Shown: positions 23,701 to 37,174 of the stretch, piece by piece
How the letters are laid out: each line of letters begins with the position of its first letter
How positions within the stretch are numbered: position 1 is the stretch's first letter
Assembly (NCBI GenBank): GCA_964017045.1
Contig: OZ024809.1
Span: 5,975,012 to 6,039,011, forward strand
Length of the DNA: 64,000 nt
Source of the DNA: Omphiscola glabra
Taxonomy: Eukaryota > Mollusca > Gastropoda > Lymnaeidae
Direction of reading: 5' to 3'
Made by a program: the position numbers and the translations under genes
The notes under the pieces: generated by a model
The model's database searches: none
The model's input: only the letters and a program-made list of their open reading frames with translations
Told to the model about the DNA's origin: nothing

Positions 23701-25600
23701 GTCATACTGAGTGTAGGCTACTTAAGGTCATTAGACATACTGCGTGTATGCTACTTTAGATCATTAGACATACTGAGTGTAGGCAACTTTAGGTCATTAG
23801 ACATACTGAGTGTAGGCTACTTTCGGTCATTAGACATACTGAGTGTATGTTACTTTAGGTCATTAGACATACTGAGTGTATGCTACTTTAGGTCATTAGT
23901 CATACTGAGTGTATGCTACTTTAGGTCATTAGACATACTGAGTGTAGGCTACTTTAGGTCATTAGACATACCGAGTGTATGCTACTTTACGTCATTAGAC
24001 ATACTGAGTGTAGGCTACTTTAGGTCATTAGACAAACTCAGTGTAGGCTACTTTAGGTCATTAGACATACCGAGTGTATGCTACTTTACGTCATTAGACA
24101 TACTGAGTGTAGGCTACTTTAGGTCATTAGACATACTGAGTGTAGGCTACTTTAGGTCATTAGACATACTGAGTGTATGCTACTTTAGGTCATTAGACAT
24201 ACTGAGTGTAGGCTACTTTAGGTCATTAGTCATACTGAGTGTAGGCCACTTTAGGTCATTAGACATACTGAGTGTATGCTACTTTAGGTCATTAGTTATA
24301 CTGAGTGTAGGCTACTTTAGGTCATTAGACATACTGAGTGTAGGCTACTTTAGCTCATTAGACATACTGAGTGTATGCTACTTTAGGTCATTAGACATAC
24401 TGAGTGTAGGCTACTTTAGGTCATTAGACATACTGAGTGTATGTTACTTTAGGTCGTTAGACATACTGAGTGTAGGCTACTTTAGGTCATTAGACATACT
24501 GAGTGTAGGCTACTTTAGGTCATTAGACATACTGAGTGTATGCTACTTTAGGTCATTAGACATACTGAGTGTATGCTACTTTAGGTCATTAGACATACTG
24601 AGTGTAGGCTACTTTAGGTCATTAGACATACTGAGTGTAGGCTACTTTAGGTCATTAGTCATACTGAGTGTATGTTACTTTAGGTCATTAGACATACTGA
24701 GTGTAGGCTACTTTAGGTCATTAGTCATACTGAGTGTATGTTACTTTAGGTCATTAGTCATACTGAGTGTAGGCTACTTTCGGTCATTAGACACACTGAG
24801 TGTATGTTACTTTAGGTCATTAGACATACTGAGTGTATGCTACTTTAGGTCATTAGTCATACTGAGTGTAGGCTACTTTAGCTCATTAGACATACTGAGT
24901 GTATGTTACTTTAGGTCATTAGACATACTGAGTGTAGGCTACTTTAGGTCATTAGACATACTGAGTGTATGTTACTTTAGGTCATTAGACATACTGAGTG
25001 TAGGCTACTTTAGGTCATTAGACATACTGAGTGTAGGCTACTTTAGGTCATTAGACATACTGAGTGTATGCTACTTTAGGTCATTAGACATACTGAGTGT
25101 AGGCTACTTTAGGTCATTAGTCATACTGAGTGTATGTTACTTTAGGTCATTAGACATACTGAGTGTAGGCTACTTTAGGTCATTAGTCATACTGAGTGTA
25201 TGTTACTTTAGGTCATTAGTCATACTGAATGTAGGCTACTGTAGGTCATTAGACATACTGAGTGTATGCTACTTTAGGTCATTAGACATACTCAGTGTAG
25301 CCTACTTTAAGTCATTAGACATACTGAGTGTAGGCTACTTTAGGTCATTAGACATACTGAGTGTATGTTACTTTAGTTCATTAGACATACTGAGTGTAGG
25401 CTACTTTAGGTCATTAGACATACTGAGTGTATGCTACTTTAGGTCATTAGACATACTGAGTGTATGCTACTTTAGGTCATTAGACATACTGAGTGTATGC
25501 TACTTTAGTTCATTAGACATACTGAGTGCAGGCTACTTTAGTTCATTAGTCATACTGAGTGTAGGCTACTTTAGGTCATTAGACATACTGAGTGCATGTT
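20717..25600. repeat. Giant 33-bp satellite (about 148 copies) with higher-order structure
   Basis: Unit GGCTACTTTAGGTCATTAGA plus CATACTGAGTGTA. The first and interspersed blocks use a 34-bp variant (GTGTATAGCTAC) that shifts frame. Blocks recur: the variant block at about 20733 reappears at about 22310 and 23290, and a diagnostic unit with TATAGAGACTTTAGGTCATT AAATATAC is found near 21033 and 23453 (2.42 kb apart). Four long open frames (150, 146, 277, 718 codons) translate the unit as SVGYFRSLDIL. They arise because 33 is a multiple of three and are not supported as genes. Confidence 0.97.
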
Positions 25601-25977
25601 AGCATTTTTTATTCAGTGACAAATGATTAAAGTCACCCCCCCTCCCCCAGGCCATAACGAGATTCTGGGATTTAAAAAAAAATGTTCATTGTTATTTTTA
25701 TCACACCATTTTTTTTCCAAGATGGAGGATCATTGTGGTAAAAAAATGGCGGTTTAGTTTGTGTACAAAAAGTATATTTAAATGCTTTTGGTTTTTAAAT
25801 TTTTTTTTTAAAGGATGAAAACACAATTTGAACAGCCCATTGAACTTTAGATCTAAGCCTATTCAGTATTCCTTGAATCCAAATTGAGCTTCAGAAAAAT
25901 TTCAAAACTTTATCAAAAGAAAAAAAAAGGAGCAGATGTAGATGGAAGTATATTTTTAAATGCCCTGCTTTCTAACA

Positions 25978-26115
25978 CAGTGGTTCTCACCCCAACTAAT
26001 GACCTCGACCTTTAATGCAGTTTCTCATGTTGTTGTGACCCCCCAACCATAAAAGTATTGTCGTTGCTACTTCATAAATATGTGTTTTCCGACAGCCTTA
26101 GGTTGAGAACCGCTG
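25978..26115. mobile_element. SPIN-like hAT MITE, short form, 8-bp target duplication
   Basis: A 138-bp element starting CAGTGGTTCTCACCCCAACT and ending AGGTTGAGAACCGCTG, with TTTCTCATGTTGTTGTGACC and TCGTTGCTACTTCATAA inside. Flanks TTCTAACA (25970-25977) and ATCTAACA (26116-26123) match at 7 of 8. Relative to the copy at 15390 it is the opposite orientation and internally deleted. The rest of 25.6-26.2 kb shows nothing. Confidence 0.88.
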
Positions 26116-26203
26116 ATCTAACAGATAGTGTAAATCCAGGTGTATTTCGATCATCGTTTGATAAAAAGCTGTCGAGCTCATATGTTATATTGTTATGTTT
26201 CAG

Positions 26204-26346
26204 TCAAACAACAGCCGAGTGGCGTGATTCAAGCAGCTCTGGGGTTTTTAAAAACAGCCTGTCATCGGAGAGAAGAGAGACAGCAAAAGTGCATTAAGAC
26301 TGGTCACGCTGTGAATCATTTTATCCGTGGTATTTTCGCTGGGTAA
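26204..26346 (+). CDS. Possible terminal exon of the CNBD gene
   Basis: A good acceptor (TGTTATGTTTCAG) precedes coding-like sequence. From the phase-0 donor at 19428 it would add SNNSRVA and stop at 26225-26227. Another frame stays open to 26346 with KQQPSGVIQAALGFLKTACH but needs a phase-1 donor that I cannot find with a good consensus. AATAAA occurs at 26637-26642. If real, the 4.9-kb satellite sits in the last intron. Confidence 0.3.
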
Positions 26347-26924
26347 TCAAGTAACACGTTCACCACATATTTGTACAGCTGGAGTTCTCAAGTCAGAAAC
26401 GCCATCTTAACTTTGATTCTATGCTACCATCATTACCATGAGTCAATGCTACCACACTTACATCGATTCTATGCTACCATCATTTTATTAATACAATACC
26501 AACATCCTTACTTTTAGATTCAATTCTAAAAAAAAAACGTCTACTTACTGTGAATATTTATTTTATTTAAACGCCAAAGAGATTGAAAGAAAGCTCTAAC
26601 AATTAAAAACAGAATTCATTTTGTGTTAACACTTACAATAAAAATCTCCTTGCATTCGTTTCGTTACAGTGATGTTTTGATTCTCTTCAGGGAGTTACTT
26701 AAAAATATGTTTTCCATCAAGCGAATCCATCCTTTCATTTCGCGATTCCTTTCACGGTTTGAACAATAAACTCATCATTCGTCTCTGAATTGTTTGTTTC
26801 TGTCGTGTGTCGGTGTGCACTGGTCGTGTTGCTATACGTCCTATTTAGGACACGAAGACACACCTCTGTCATTTGTCCAGTAAGCAGGATCGTTTTGTTT
26901 CGCAAAGACAACATCGGCGATAAA

Positions 26925-27905
26925 TGTGCACTCTCAATATCTTCACAGCAAACGGGCAATAAATAAGCCACCAACATCTTTATACCAAATGGGCAATAAT
27001 TACACTATCAACAACTTTATGAAAAATTGCAATAAATATCCTATCAACATATTTGTACCAAATGGGCAATACATAACCTATGAACAAATTTATATCACAT
27101 GGGCATTTAAAAATTATATCAACATCTTTATACTAAATGGGTAATAAATACTCTATCAACATCTTTATACCAAATGGGCAATAAATACTCTATCAACATC
27201 TTTATACCAAATGGGCAATAAATACTCTATCAACATCTTTATACAAAAGGGACAATAAATACCCCTTTAACATCTTTATACCAAATGGGCAATAAATACC
27301 CCATCAAAATCTTTATACCAAATGGACAATAAATACCCCATCAACATCTTTAAACCAAATGGGCAATAAATACCCCATCAGCATCTTTATACCAAATGGG
27401 CAATAAATACACCATCAACATCTTTAAACCAAATGGGCAATAAATACCACATCAGCATCTTTATACCAAATGGGAAATACATACCCTATCAACATTTTTA
27501 TACCAAATGGACAATACATACCCCATCAACATCTTTATACCAAATAGGCAATACATACCGCATCAACTCTTTATACCAAATGGGCAATAAATACCCCATC
27601 AACATCTTTATACCAAATAGGCAATAAATACCCCATCAACCTCTTTATACCAAATGGGCAATAAAGACCCCTTCAACATCTTTAAACCAAATGGGCAATA
27701 CATACCCCATCAACATCTTGATACCAAATGGGCAATAAGTACCCCATCAACATCTTTATACCAAATGGGCAATAAAGACCCCATCAACATCTTTATACCA
27801 AATGGGCAATACGTACCCCATCAACATCTTTATACCAAATGGGCAATAAGTACCCCATCAACATCTTTATACCAAATGGGCAATAAAGACCCAATAAACA
27901 TCTTT
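26925..27905. repeat. 37-bp minisatellite (about 26 copies)
   Basis: Unit TCAACATCTTTATACCAAAT plus GGGCAATAAATACCCCA. Because 37 is not a multiple of three, short open frames tile in all frames. Flanks 26350-26920 and 27906-29050 are AT-rich without features. Confidence 0.95.
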
Positions 27906-29049
27906 AAACCAAGTTTTTGTCTAAACTATTCAAAGCTAAAGTTTCGTTCAAAGAAATATGTAGTGTAGCAAAAATTGAATGCCATGTAACGGAACCTCGG
28001 GCGACATCCTTGACACTTTAGAAGACATATACGTTTTACGAATTACTCAGTCTCCAACGAAATGAGAACGAGCTCTCTAAATGACTTCAGCGTACTCACT
28101 GACAGCATACGCACTCTCTAAGAAAAGGCAAAATTACTATTTAAGTACATGTCAATCTACTCTTTGACGCCATGAGAACTAGCTGACAACACGCCAACGT
28201 CTTGGGAACCAATAGTGTTTGTCATTTCATGGTGGTAATCTATTAATAGAACGTCCGGGCGTGTAGTCTGGCCAATCTCATCAGGATATTAATAAAACAT
28301 CCTGGTATTCCATTTGGCCATTTTAACTTCTACGTTAATGTAAGCCATCATAGTGGACGAAAATGTGTTTAAAGCTTTCTTTGATGAAAGATTTTACAAA
28401 TTGTCATTGCTATAATATATATATATGCTGAAATACATTGTTAGAACCATTTTTTTAAACTAAAAATATAACATTAAGTAATGCGATGTGACGTTTTCTA
28501 GTCTTAGAAATGCCAAACCTTATATACGGATGTATAACAGTCGTATTTCAGGCCGAAAAAATGTAAATACAATGTTGTACTTCTGTTCTCATCGTTAGAT
28601 TTTTTTTGATTCTATCGAATGTGATGCATCTGTGCACGACGAAGTATGCTCTAAAGTTTTAGAGTCTGTACACAAGTTATTGAAACATCTGCTTTGACGT
28701 GACCGTGTACCGAAATTTAAAAACATGGATTAAAATCAACCCCCCAAAAAAACTCAACTTCTTTGGCTGTCGATTGTAAACAACTAAATTATTTTTGAGA
28801 CTGACACAATATATTTTGATGATTAACCAATCTTTTGAATATGTTATTATACAAAATTTCATTTTCATCTGGTTCTCTCGACGTGTAAAGTACGGCATGC
28901 AAGAAAACATTTGGCCCAGCTGAACAAATAAGTTCATTTTATTTTTTAAAGAAGAAATTTGTGAAGTTTTTGGCGTTGACTCATTTATCAACAATCGATT
29001 TTTATATAATTGAAATGTCGGCTCTGCACATGCGCGGACATGCGAATAT

Positions 29050-29710
29050 GTGCGCCATAAATGTAGGCATGTAACCGGTGTTCCATATAGAGAGGCATGA
29101 TCACTGTGCTCCATATAGTCATTGATGCACACTGTGTTCCATGTAGGCAAGCATGAACACTGTGCTCCATATAGTCATTGATGCACAATGTGCTCCATGT
29201 AGGCAAGCATGAACACTGTGCTCAATATAAGGCAGTCATGCACACTATGTTACATATATGCATGCATGCACCATGTGCTCCATATAGGAAAGCATGAACA
29301 CTGTGCTCCATATAGGAAAGCATGAACACTGTGCTCCATATAGGCAAGCTTGAACACTGTACTCCATATAGGCAGTCATGCACACTATGTTACATACAGT
29401 CATGCATGTACAACATGCTCCCTATATGCATGCACGCACATTGTGCTCCATATAGGCAGGCATGCACATTGTGCTCCATATAGGCAGTCATGCACAATAT
29501 ATTATATACAGTCATGCATGCACAACATGCTCCCTATATGCATGCTCGCACATTGTGCTCCATATAGGCAGTCCTGCACACTTTGCTCAATATAGGCAGT
29601 CATGCACACTTTGTCCATATTGTCACGAATGCACAATAAGCTCCATATGTTGAAAAATATCATGTAACGCCATGCACACGGTGATCTATGTAGGTAGGCA
29701 TGCACTCGGC
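29050..29710. repeat. 28-30-bp degenerate minisatellite
   Basis: Units with TGTGCTCCATATAGGCAAGC and ATGAACAC/CATGCACAC. Many contain the palindrome GCATGCATGC. About 22 diverged copies. The region from 29710 to 30480 is AT-rich and empty. Confidence 0.88.
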
Positions 29711-30630
29711 GCTCCACCATGTAAGTGTTCACAGCATTTGTTTAGAATTTGTGCTTTACACTTGTATAATAATATTAATATTAAATATAAGAGTGCTTCT
29801 AAATGGAGCCACTGTTGATCCAGCTGCAACAATGTCACTTGTCGCAGTTTGTAAACTGCGAACATATGGCGGAAAACAATTACAACAGACACTATTTTTA
29901 AATGTATAACTCAGTCAGAACTATTCAAATAGTACACTGAAAAAAATGTTAGATATTCAGTGCAAGCAAATATTTTAATGAAACTTGAAACACCAATATA
30001 TTAAAACAGGTAGTAATAAATGTATATAGTTTTGCTGCTTTTGTACACATAATAAAATACTTGAAAAAAATAATAAAACAACCTTTATTGTAAATATAAA
30101 TAAATTAAAGTCATGGCCAATTAAAGATGTTTGAAATCTTTCTACAATTATTACGTAATCTTAAAGGGTTGAAAAAAATTTAATCGGTTTTAAGCTTTGG
30201 TTAGTTGGATGAAAAATACGTAACAAAGGAATTAAAACCAATATACAATGAAACGTGATACCAAAGATGAAAAATAATGACGCTAATTATGCTGTTACGC
30301 ATATATTATATAATACAGAAATCAGATACACATAAATAAAAGTATATCAACGCGCAGCACGGCAAATGAAAAATTAAAATCCAGAAAGTATTATTCTAAA
30401 CACACGATGTGGACAAAAATCGTGTAAGTCTTATAGAGCTCTTGTAAGTCTGGTAAGTCTCGGACGTCTGCCGGTCAAAGTCGACTATAGTGAGGGAGTC
30501 GGAACACTCCAGAATAGAATGTCTCAATATTATATCGCCTGAGAGTATTTTCTACCCTTATGTAGACCTTCTGGAAAGCGTAAAAACACTTCCACAATTT
30601 AGGGCGGTGGGGAAAGGAGGGGCAGCATGT

Positions 30631-30738
30631 GTCACCAAGTTAATTGGTGACGTCAGTAGCAAGGGCAAAATTGGTTACGTGTCACGGCTCCACACGACGC
30701 AAGGTGAACAAAGATCGGGTCAACACGCGGGCTATATA
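30631..30738 (+). promoter_or_regulatory. Possible CRE and TATA-like elements, no attached gene
   Basis: An 8-bp inverted repeat (GTCACCAA / TTGGTGAC, 30631-30651) overlaps a perfect TGACGTCA at 30648-30655, and CTATATAA occurs at 30732-30739 in a locally GC-richer stretch. No convincing gene follows on the + strand until 43033. The 112-codon open frame spanning this (30490-30828) matches no family. From 30830 to 32490 I see only short ATCC-rich decay. Confidence 0.25.
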
Positions 30739-32499
30739 ACATCAACAATTTGCACCAGGGACTTTGACAATGTGTTCATTTCAAATAAATTAAAATTTAC
30801 TTTCACAACAGCAAAACAAATGAGTTAACGTTGATAAATAAATGCATAAAGTAGCATGTTACATGCAATAACTGTTGTAGCATGTAGAAAACTGACAAAA
30901 GAGAAACAAAAAAGAACCATTTAATTTAGCCTACTACGGTGACATTTCGATGTTCATTTCCATACTTGGGACCCTCTAACAAGGTTTTGGAATCCCCCGT
31001 GAACTCAACCTCCTATATAATGATGTTTACTTTGTTCTTTTTTAAAATCTAATTTAAACAACTTTAAGTAGCTTTCGTGTGACTGGCAAAGAGGTCCATG
31101 GCGTAAGAACCCCTGGTGTAGTCGGAGCGGGGGACGAAGCCGGCAGCAGAAGTGCCTCACTTAGTCAAGGCATATTATTGATTATTATAATAACTGTTAA
31201 AGTTGTACAAACTAATAACTCAATAGTTTGTTCCCTCCAGTCAAACAGAAAACAACAAATACACTACAAAGGACTTATTTACGATAATGTATCACTTGAA
31301 ATAGTTGTGGGCGTGTATTACCGTCTGTGAAGGCCGGGGTCAAAGCTGGGCGTGTCTCCTACGGCAAAGGTCAACCATATTCAATTACGTCCCAGAAGCC
31401 CCAGTAATCCCATTTCAATTTTAATTCTTTATCGACTGTATTGATGCAGTGCAAGGGTGAGGTAGTAGTGCATCGCGTGACTTGAAAAGAGGTGGCCCGG
31501 CCCGGGGGGGGGGGGTGCGGCGGGGGCTGATTTCAACTTATGAATGAATCTTGGTTAATCGGTATGTTATACTGGGCCAATGTCTGACACTCGTAAATAA
31601 TTTTGAAAATTCTCTGCCATATGTAGAGAAGTCAAATGGGCCATACAACCCATACGCCCAGGTGGGGTGCCTTGGATATTTATAGGGGTCCATAGTTGTG
31701 AATAAAAAAAAATAAACTATCAACTTTTTGAAGAATAGCAGGGTGCATCCAACAGTTACGCAACGTATCTGCCCATATGCCTATGCTTGCACATACAATA
31801 TACCAACTATGCTTATACTGTTTCCCACCAATTAAGGAATAGTTTTAGACATAGTCCATTAAGTTTTATACACCTGGATTACGATATCTCCAATTCCACA
31901 TGAAATAATTAAAGACCTTAATCCATAAATTTGGATTCTTCTAAGACCTTAATTCACTGATTATGGAATCCTTTAAATCCGAAATCCATGATTAATGGAC
32001 TATTTTTAAACCCTAACCCACCAGGTATGGATTGCGCTTAATCCACGATCCACAAATCGTGAATTCTTCTAGGACAGTTATCCACTAGTTTTGTACTATA
32101 TTACTAACCTTAATCCACTGATAATGGATTATGCAAGGACAAACCATCCACTAACACCGTTCAATCCATTCCGGTTAACTGACGCCTGGAATGTTAAAGA
32201 AAACACCTATTTAGGAACTCAAAAATGTGTCCACCGTAAAATGAAATCTTCTTGTCTGAAGGACATCTGCTACAGCTTCCATTCACTTCAATAGTTTGTT
32301 TTGAAAAGAAAGAACCATTGGAAAGGTGTGGCTAGAAGGGTTTTATACAAGCTGTTCGATGTCTGACCTTCCCCCCCCCCCCACCCCCAACTTTTGGATA
32401 TCGTTTTCTTTCTTCAAATGTCTGAAAGCTGGAGCACCTACGTCATAAAATAAGAGTTTGAAATTGTTTTGGAATAAAAATATAATATCACAGTTTTTG

Positions 32500-32640
32500 A
32501 GCTCTCATTGTGGTGATTGATATTATCATTCAGGCTCTTCCTTGACCTCTCATTGTGGTGATTGATAGTATCATTCAGGCTCTTCCTTGACCTCTCATTG
32601 TGTTGATTGATATTATCATTCAGGCTCTTCCTTGACAAAT
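32500..32640. repeat. 45-bp repeat, three copies
   Basis: Unit TCTCATTGTGGTGATTGATA plus TTATCATTCAGGCTCTTCCTTGACC. Minus-strand SRKSLNDNINHHNER repeats are due to the period being a multiple of three. Confidence 0.9.
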
Positions 32641-32814
32641 TTTGTAAATGACAAAAAATTATTGCTATCTCAAACTGTTCCGAAACAATAAAATTCAACT
32701 TTATTTTCTCATACATATTTATAATATATAATTTTTACCATCAACATTCTGCTCTATTTCTGTGACTTTGGAAGTAGTTGACCACAATTTGTTCACTCTA
32801 TGGGAGTCCCACCT

Positions 32815-32965
32815 CCATGACCCATCATCTGTGACCCGACCTATGTGGCCCCTTCTCTTCGACCCTTCCAATGTAACCCCACCTCCGTTACCCTCCTCTG
32901 TGATCCCCTCCTCTGTGACCCTCCTCCCCTGTGACCCCCTCCTTTGTGACCCCCTCCTCCTTGAT
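32815..32965. repeat. Pyrimidine-rich degenerate repeat
   Basis: Irregular CTCCTCTGTGACCC units of 12-16 bp. Between 32970 and 33515 there are only A/T tracts. Confidence 0.7.
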
Positions 32966-33514
32966 CTCTCCCTCTTGTTAGGTGAAGATAGCTTTTTTTT
33001 TGGAACATTTATTTGACATATAATGCCATGCTATGAATTGAAGACAGATAATCCGATATCACTTCTTAATCTCTAGCTTTGCTGTTGACGCAGGTAGTGA
33101 GGACTGCAAGTATCGATGAGTTAACCCTCAATTCGCATCGCCCAAATAAAATATTGTTGAAAAAAAAACATTCAAATGTTACGTAGGACTTTATCGATTA
33201 CTGGATTGTTCTCATGATCTCTTTTCTGATGAGAGTCGATTCTTTAAAGTGTAGGTTTTTTTTGTTGTTTTTTTTTAATTCAGGCTTTTTCAATCAAAAA
33301 TATAAAATGAAATAATATCAAAAACCTGGTTTTAAAGAAATAAATGAAGCAATTTAAAAAAAAAATACTTAAAAAATTATTTAGTAACTTTATTGATTGA
33401 AATAAATCTTTAATCTCTGACCCAAACAACAATATCTTAATCGTGTTGAAGTCATTTACAGACATCAAACCAAATCCAGGGGAGACAACCAGTAGCGTAC
33501 CGAGAACAATGGTG

Positions 33515-33630
33515 CCCATGGTAAGAAACCCAGTTGGGCCCATGACAGTGGGCCCATGGTAAGACACACAATGTGGCCCTCATGGTAAGACACACCGTGG
33601 TGGCCCATGGTAAGACACAGTGGTGGCCCC
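33515..33630. repeat. About 27-bp repeat, four copies
   Basis: Units with GGCCCATGGTAAGACACA. They are followed by unique AT-rich sequence and then a three-copy 22-bp repeat (CGCCATCTTGAAAACAAATGATC-like) at 33830-33900. Confidence 0.8.
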
Positions 33631-34049
33631 TATAAGTCTGAAGAAATGTACTATTATATAAATACTATTTAGAGTAAAAAACCAACAAACCAAGGCACAC
33701 ACAGAAACTCGTAGACATAATATGTGTATTGCTGGTTTTTTCCCAAACGTATTAACGAATCAGCGTTAATCTGTAAGTTGTGATCATCGTAAGCATTTGC
33801 CAAATCATAAATGGATATGCCATTTGAAAACAAATGTTCCGCCATCTTGAAAACAAATGATCCGCCATCTTGAAAACAAATGATCTGCCATCTTCAAAAT
33901 GAATGACCGGATTAGGTAAAGCCAACAACAAACAATAGAAGACAATTCGACATCAGACTTTTATTGTCCGTGATCTGAAAAAAGTCTTGAACTCCATGAA
34001 ATCAAAAAGTCCAGACTCTGTAAACAGAACAACAAAACGTCAACGTAAA

Positions 34050-34775
34050 CTCCTGAGCCTACTCACCTCTCATAGTTATTCCCACCAATTCATGTGCCTA
34101 CACAAATCTCAGAGTAATTCTCACCAATTCATGAGCCTACACAACTCTCATAGTTATTCTCACCAATTCATGGGCCTACACAACTCTCATAGTTATTCTC
34201 ACCAATTCATGGGCCTACACAAATCTCATAGTAATTCTCACTAATTCATGAGCCTACTCACCTCTCATAGTTATTCCCACCAATTCATGTGCCTACACAA
34301 ATCTCAGAGTAATTCTCACCAATTCATGAGCCTACACAACTCTCATAGTTATTCTCACCAATTCATGGGCCTACACAACTCTCATAGTTATTCTCACCAA
34401 TTCATGGGCCTACACAAATCTCATAGTAATTCTCACTAATTCATGAGCCTACTCACCTCTCATAGTTATTCCCACCAATTCATGTGCCTACACAAATCTC
34501 AGAGTAATTCTCACCAATTCATGAGCCTACTCACCTCTCATAGTTATTATCACCAATTCATGGGCCTACACAACTCTCATAGTTATTCTCACCAATTCAT
34601 GGGCCTACACAACTCTCATAGTTATTCTCACCAATTCATGGGCCTACACAACTCTCATAGTTATTCTCACCAATTCATGGGCCTACACAACTCTCCTAGT
34701 TATTCTCACCAATTCATGAGCCTACACACAACTCTCATAGTTATTCTCACTAATTCATGAGCCTACTCAACTCTC
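34050..34775. repeat. 39-bp minisatellite with 195-bp higher-order unit
   Basis: Unit TCTCATAGTTATTCTCACCA plus ATTCATGGGCCTACACAAC. Five-unit blocks (195 bp) repeat almost identically from 34053, 34248 and 34443, then single units follow. Open frames HSYSHQFMGLHN reflect the 13-codon period only. Confidence 0.95.
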
Positions 34776-35149
34776 ATAGCTCTTATCACCCAAAGATGGT
34801 TCAACAAACTCCTTGCTACAAATCAATCAATTTTATAAACAACAACTTTTCAGACAAAGACTTTCCAGATTGAAAAGAAAAATGTGAAATGTCTTCAAAG
34901 ACAAGTCTCCATCTTATTTGACACAATGACGCCAGCTTATCTTATGTGCTGTGTTGTGTTACTGTTATACATAACAGTCGTGACGTAGCGGGTTCCATCA
35001 GTGTCTATTTTAATTCCATCCTTAACAATAACCAAAAATGAGACATCTTTAATTTCACAGAAATAAGATGCACACTTCGAAAGACTTCACTGTAACAATA
35101 ATTCCTAAAATATTTTTACAACTAATTTCGCTTCAAAATGTTAAGTACA

Positions 35150-35335
35150 AATTATTATGTACAAAATCTTATGTACAAAATCGTATATACACAATCTTAT
35201 GTACACAATCTTATGTACACAATCTTATGTACAAAATCTTATATACACAATCTTATGTACACAATCTTATGTACAAAATCTTATATACACAATCTTATGT
35301 ACAAAATCTTATGTACAAAATCTTATGTACAAAAA
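35150..35335. repeat. 15-bp minisatellite
   Basis: TTATGTACAAAATC and TTATGTACACAATC units, about 13 copies, open in three frames. Confidence 0.92.
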
Positions 35336-35704
35336 TCTTGATCTTACATCACATTTTTTAAAGGTTTATCATGGCTGCTCAACTCCATATTTGTCTTGCT
35401 CAACACATGACCAAAGTAGAACCCTCTGATTGGCCAGTATTTATAAGTCCTGATTCTCTGTATCAATTGCCTGACAAAGTCATAATGACAATGATATCCG
35501 TGGCAGTAGAGATATAAATAAAATCACCCGTATATTATCTTAACAGCTGTTTATCAAAGTCATCCAGCTTAGCCGGTACGATTATGTGGATGACCGGCTG
35601 CAAACCCATGTTGACATATAGCATACAATGACAGAAGAGCAAGCAGGTTAGTGTGCAGGATTTGAGAGTATTCGACTAATTTTGTTGTCAGTTTTACAGC
35701 CCCT

Positions 35705-35880
35705 GATAACAAAGGTTTGGTATAAATCCTTTATAAAATGTAAAATCGAGCAATGGGGGCGGGGGCGGGGAAAGGGGGGTTGGGCTGAAAATTTGACGAA
35801 ACACGCATTTTGTAAGAATCCAATTAGCCCTACCCCCCAAAGGCTCACAACGGAACATTTGCTACGCCCCTGTGCTATAT
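35705..35880 (+). repeat. Copy of the dispersed repeat family
   Basis: TATAAATCCTTTATAAAATG, GGGCTGAAAATTTGACG, ATCCAATTAGCCCTACC and AACATTTGCTACGCCCCTG align with 16895-17345. The surrounding 35340-36130 has no other feature. Confidence 0.55.
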
Positions 35881-36139
35881 CTTACCACACACCCAGATAG
35901 AAACAAATGAACAAAATAATTTTTTAAAAAAAAATTCAAAAAATGTGTCCAGTTTTCCGATTTTCCACCACATAGTGACCATGGCACTAGCCACGCCTTG
36001 CCACACTCTCGGCACGCCTCTGGGGGCAATGTCTATAATTTAGTTATGATTCATGCCGATTCAAATGCAAGGTCGAGGGGGACACATCCGCACACCAGTA
36101 ATCATGCGTCTTCGATACCGTGACTTTGTACAGAGTCGG

Positions 36140-36545
36140 CAATGCACTGATCCTACATGTCATTTGTACAGAGTCGGCAATGCACTGATCCTACATGTCA
36201 TTTGTACAGAGTCAGCAATGCACTGATCCTACATGTCATTTGTACAGAGTCGGCAATGCACTGATCCTACATGTCATTTGTACAGAGTCGGCAATGCACT
36301 GATCCTACATGTCATTTGTACAGAGTTGGCAATGCACTGATCCTACATGTCATTTGTACAGAGTCGGCAATGCACTGATCCTACATGTCATTTGTACAGA
36401 GTCAGCAATGCACTGATCCTACATGTCATTTGTACAGAGTCGGCAATGCACTGATCCTACATGTCATTTGTACAGAGTCGGCAATGCACTGATCCTACAT
36501 GTTATTTGTACAGAGTCGGCAATGCACTGATCCTACATGTCATCT
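36140..36545. repeat. 38-bp minisatellite (11 near-perfect copies)
   Basis: Unit TTTGTACAGAGTCGGCAATG plus CACTGATCCTACATGTCA, with only single-base variants. The low divergence suggests recent expansion. Confidence 0.96.
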
Positions 36546-37174
36546 GACTGTTAGGCCATTTCGGCTACATGACAGCTGCTGGTAATGCTGTAATTTGCTA
36601 GAGTTTTGTTTGCGGGAAAATTCATGCCCATAAAGTGAACATTTTGGGTTCCTTAACCTGGATTTTCAGATACTCATCCTTAAGCGAAAATTTCTCCTTT
36701 CGATTCTGAAACACAATAGAGGTTAGTGTTTGTCTGTTAGCTGGAGGCTGTCACCTTCAAAAAGTGACATGCGGGGGGAGGGGGAACAATGTGGTTTAAA
36801 CATGAAACTAAATAATGCTATCGTACTTTTGTATCTTACATTAGACAAAAAGATATTTCAACAGTTTTGGTGGGTTTTTTTTTCAGTTTTCACTAGGGAA
36901 ATTTTCCCTCGGCTTGTGATTGAATACTTGGCTTAAGAGCTTAAAAAAAACCAATGGAATGAAATTTTGGCTTTCGTGATAATTTCAAATGTATCAATTT
37001 TTAAAAGGCTAATCAGATTGAAAAAAAACTGTAGCCTCCGCCCAAAGCTAATCGACCCCCAACCTACATAGACCACCCACCCTCAAATCTACACCACCCC
37101 GAGCAAACCCATATAACCAACCCCTACACCAGCGGTTCTTAATCATTTTGCCGCGACGCACCCTCTCTTGATTT

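Noticed and set aside
23446..25602. 718-codon open frame (and 150, 146, 277-codon ones)
   Set aside because: They are translations of the 33-bp satellite. Frame-shifting 34-bp variants end them, and there is no start context, splice signal or domain.
30490..30828. 112-codon gene
   Set aside because: No recognisable domain, splice context or codon pattern; only the CRE/TATA-like motifs are noted.
34050..34775. CRISPR-like array
   Set aside because: Repeats are contiguous with no unique spacers, and the DNA is eukaryotic; a 39-bp minisatellite.
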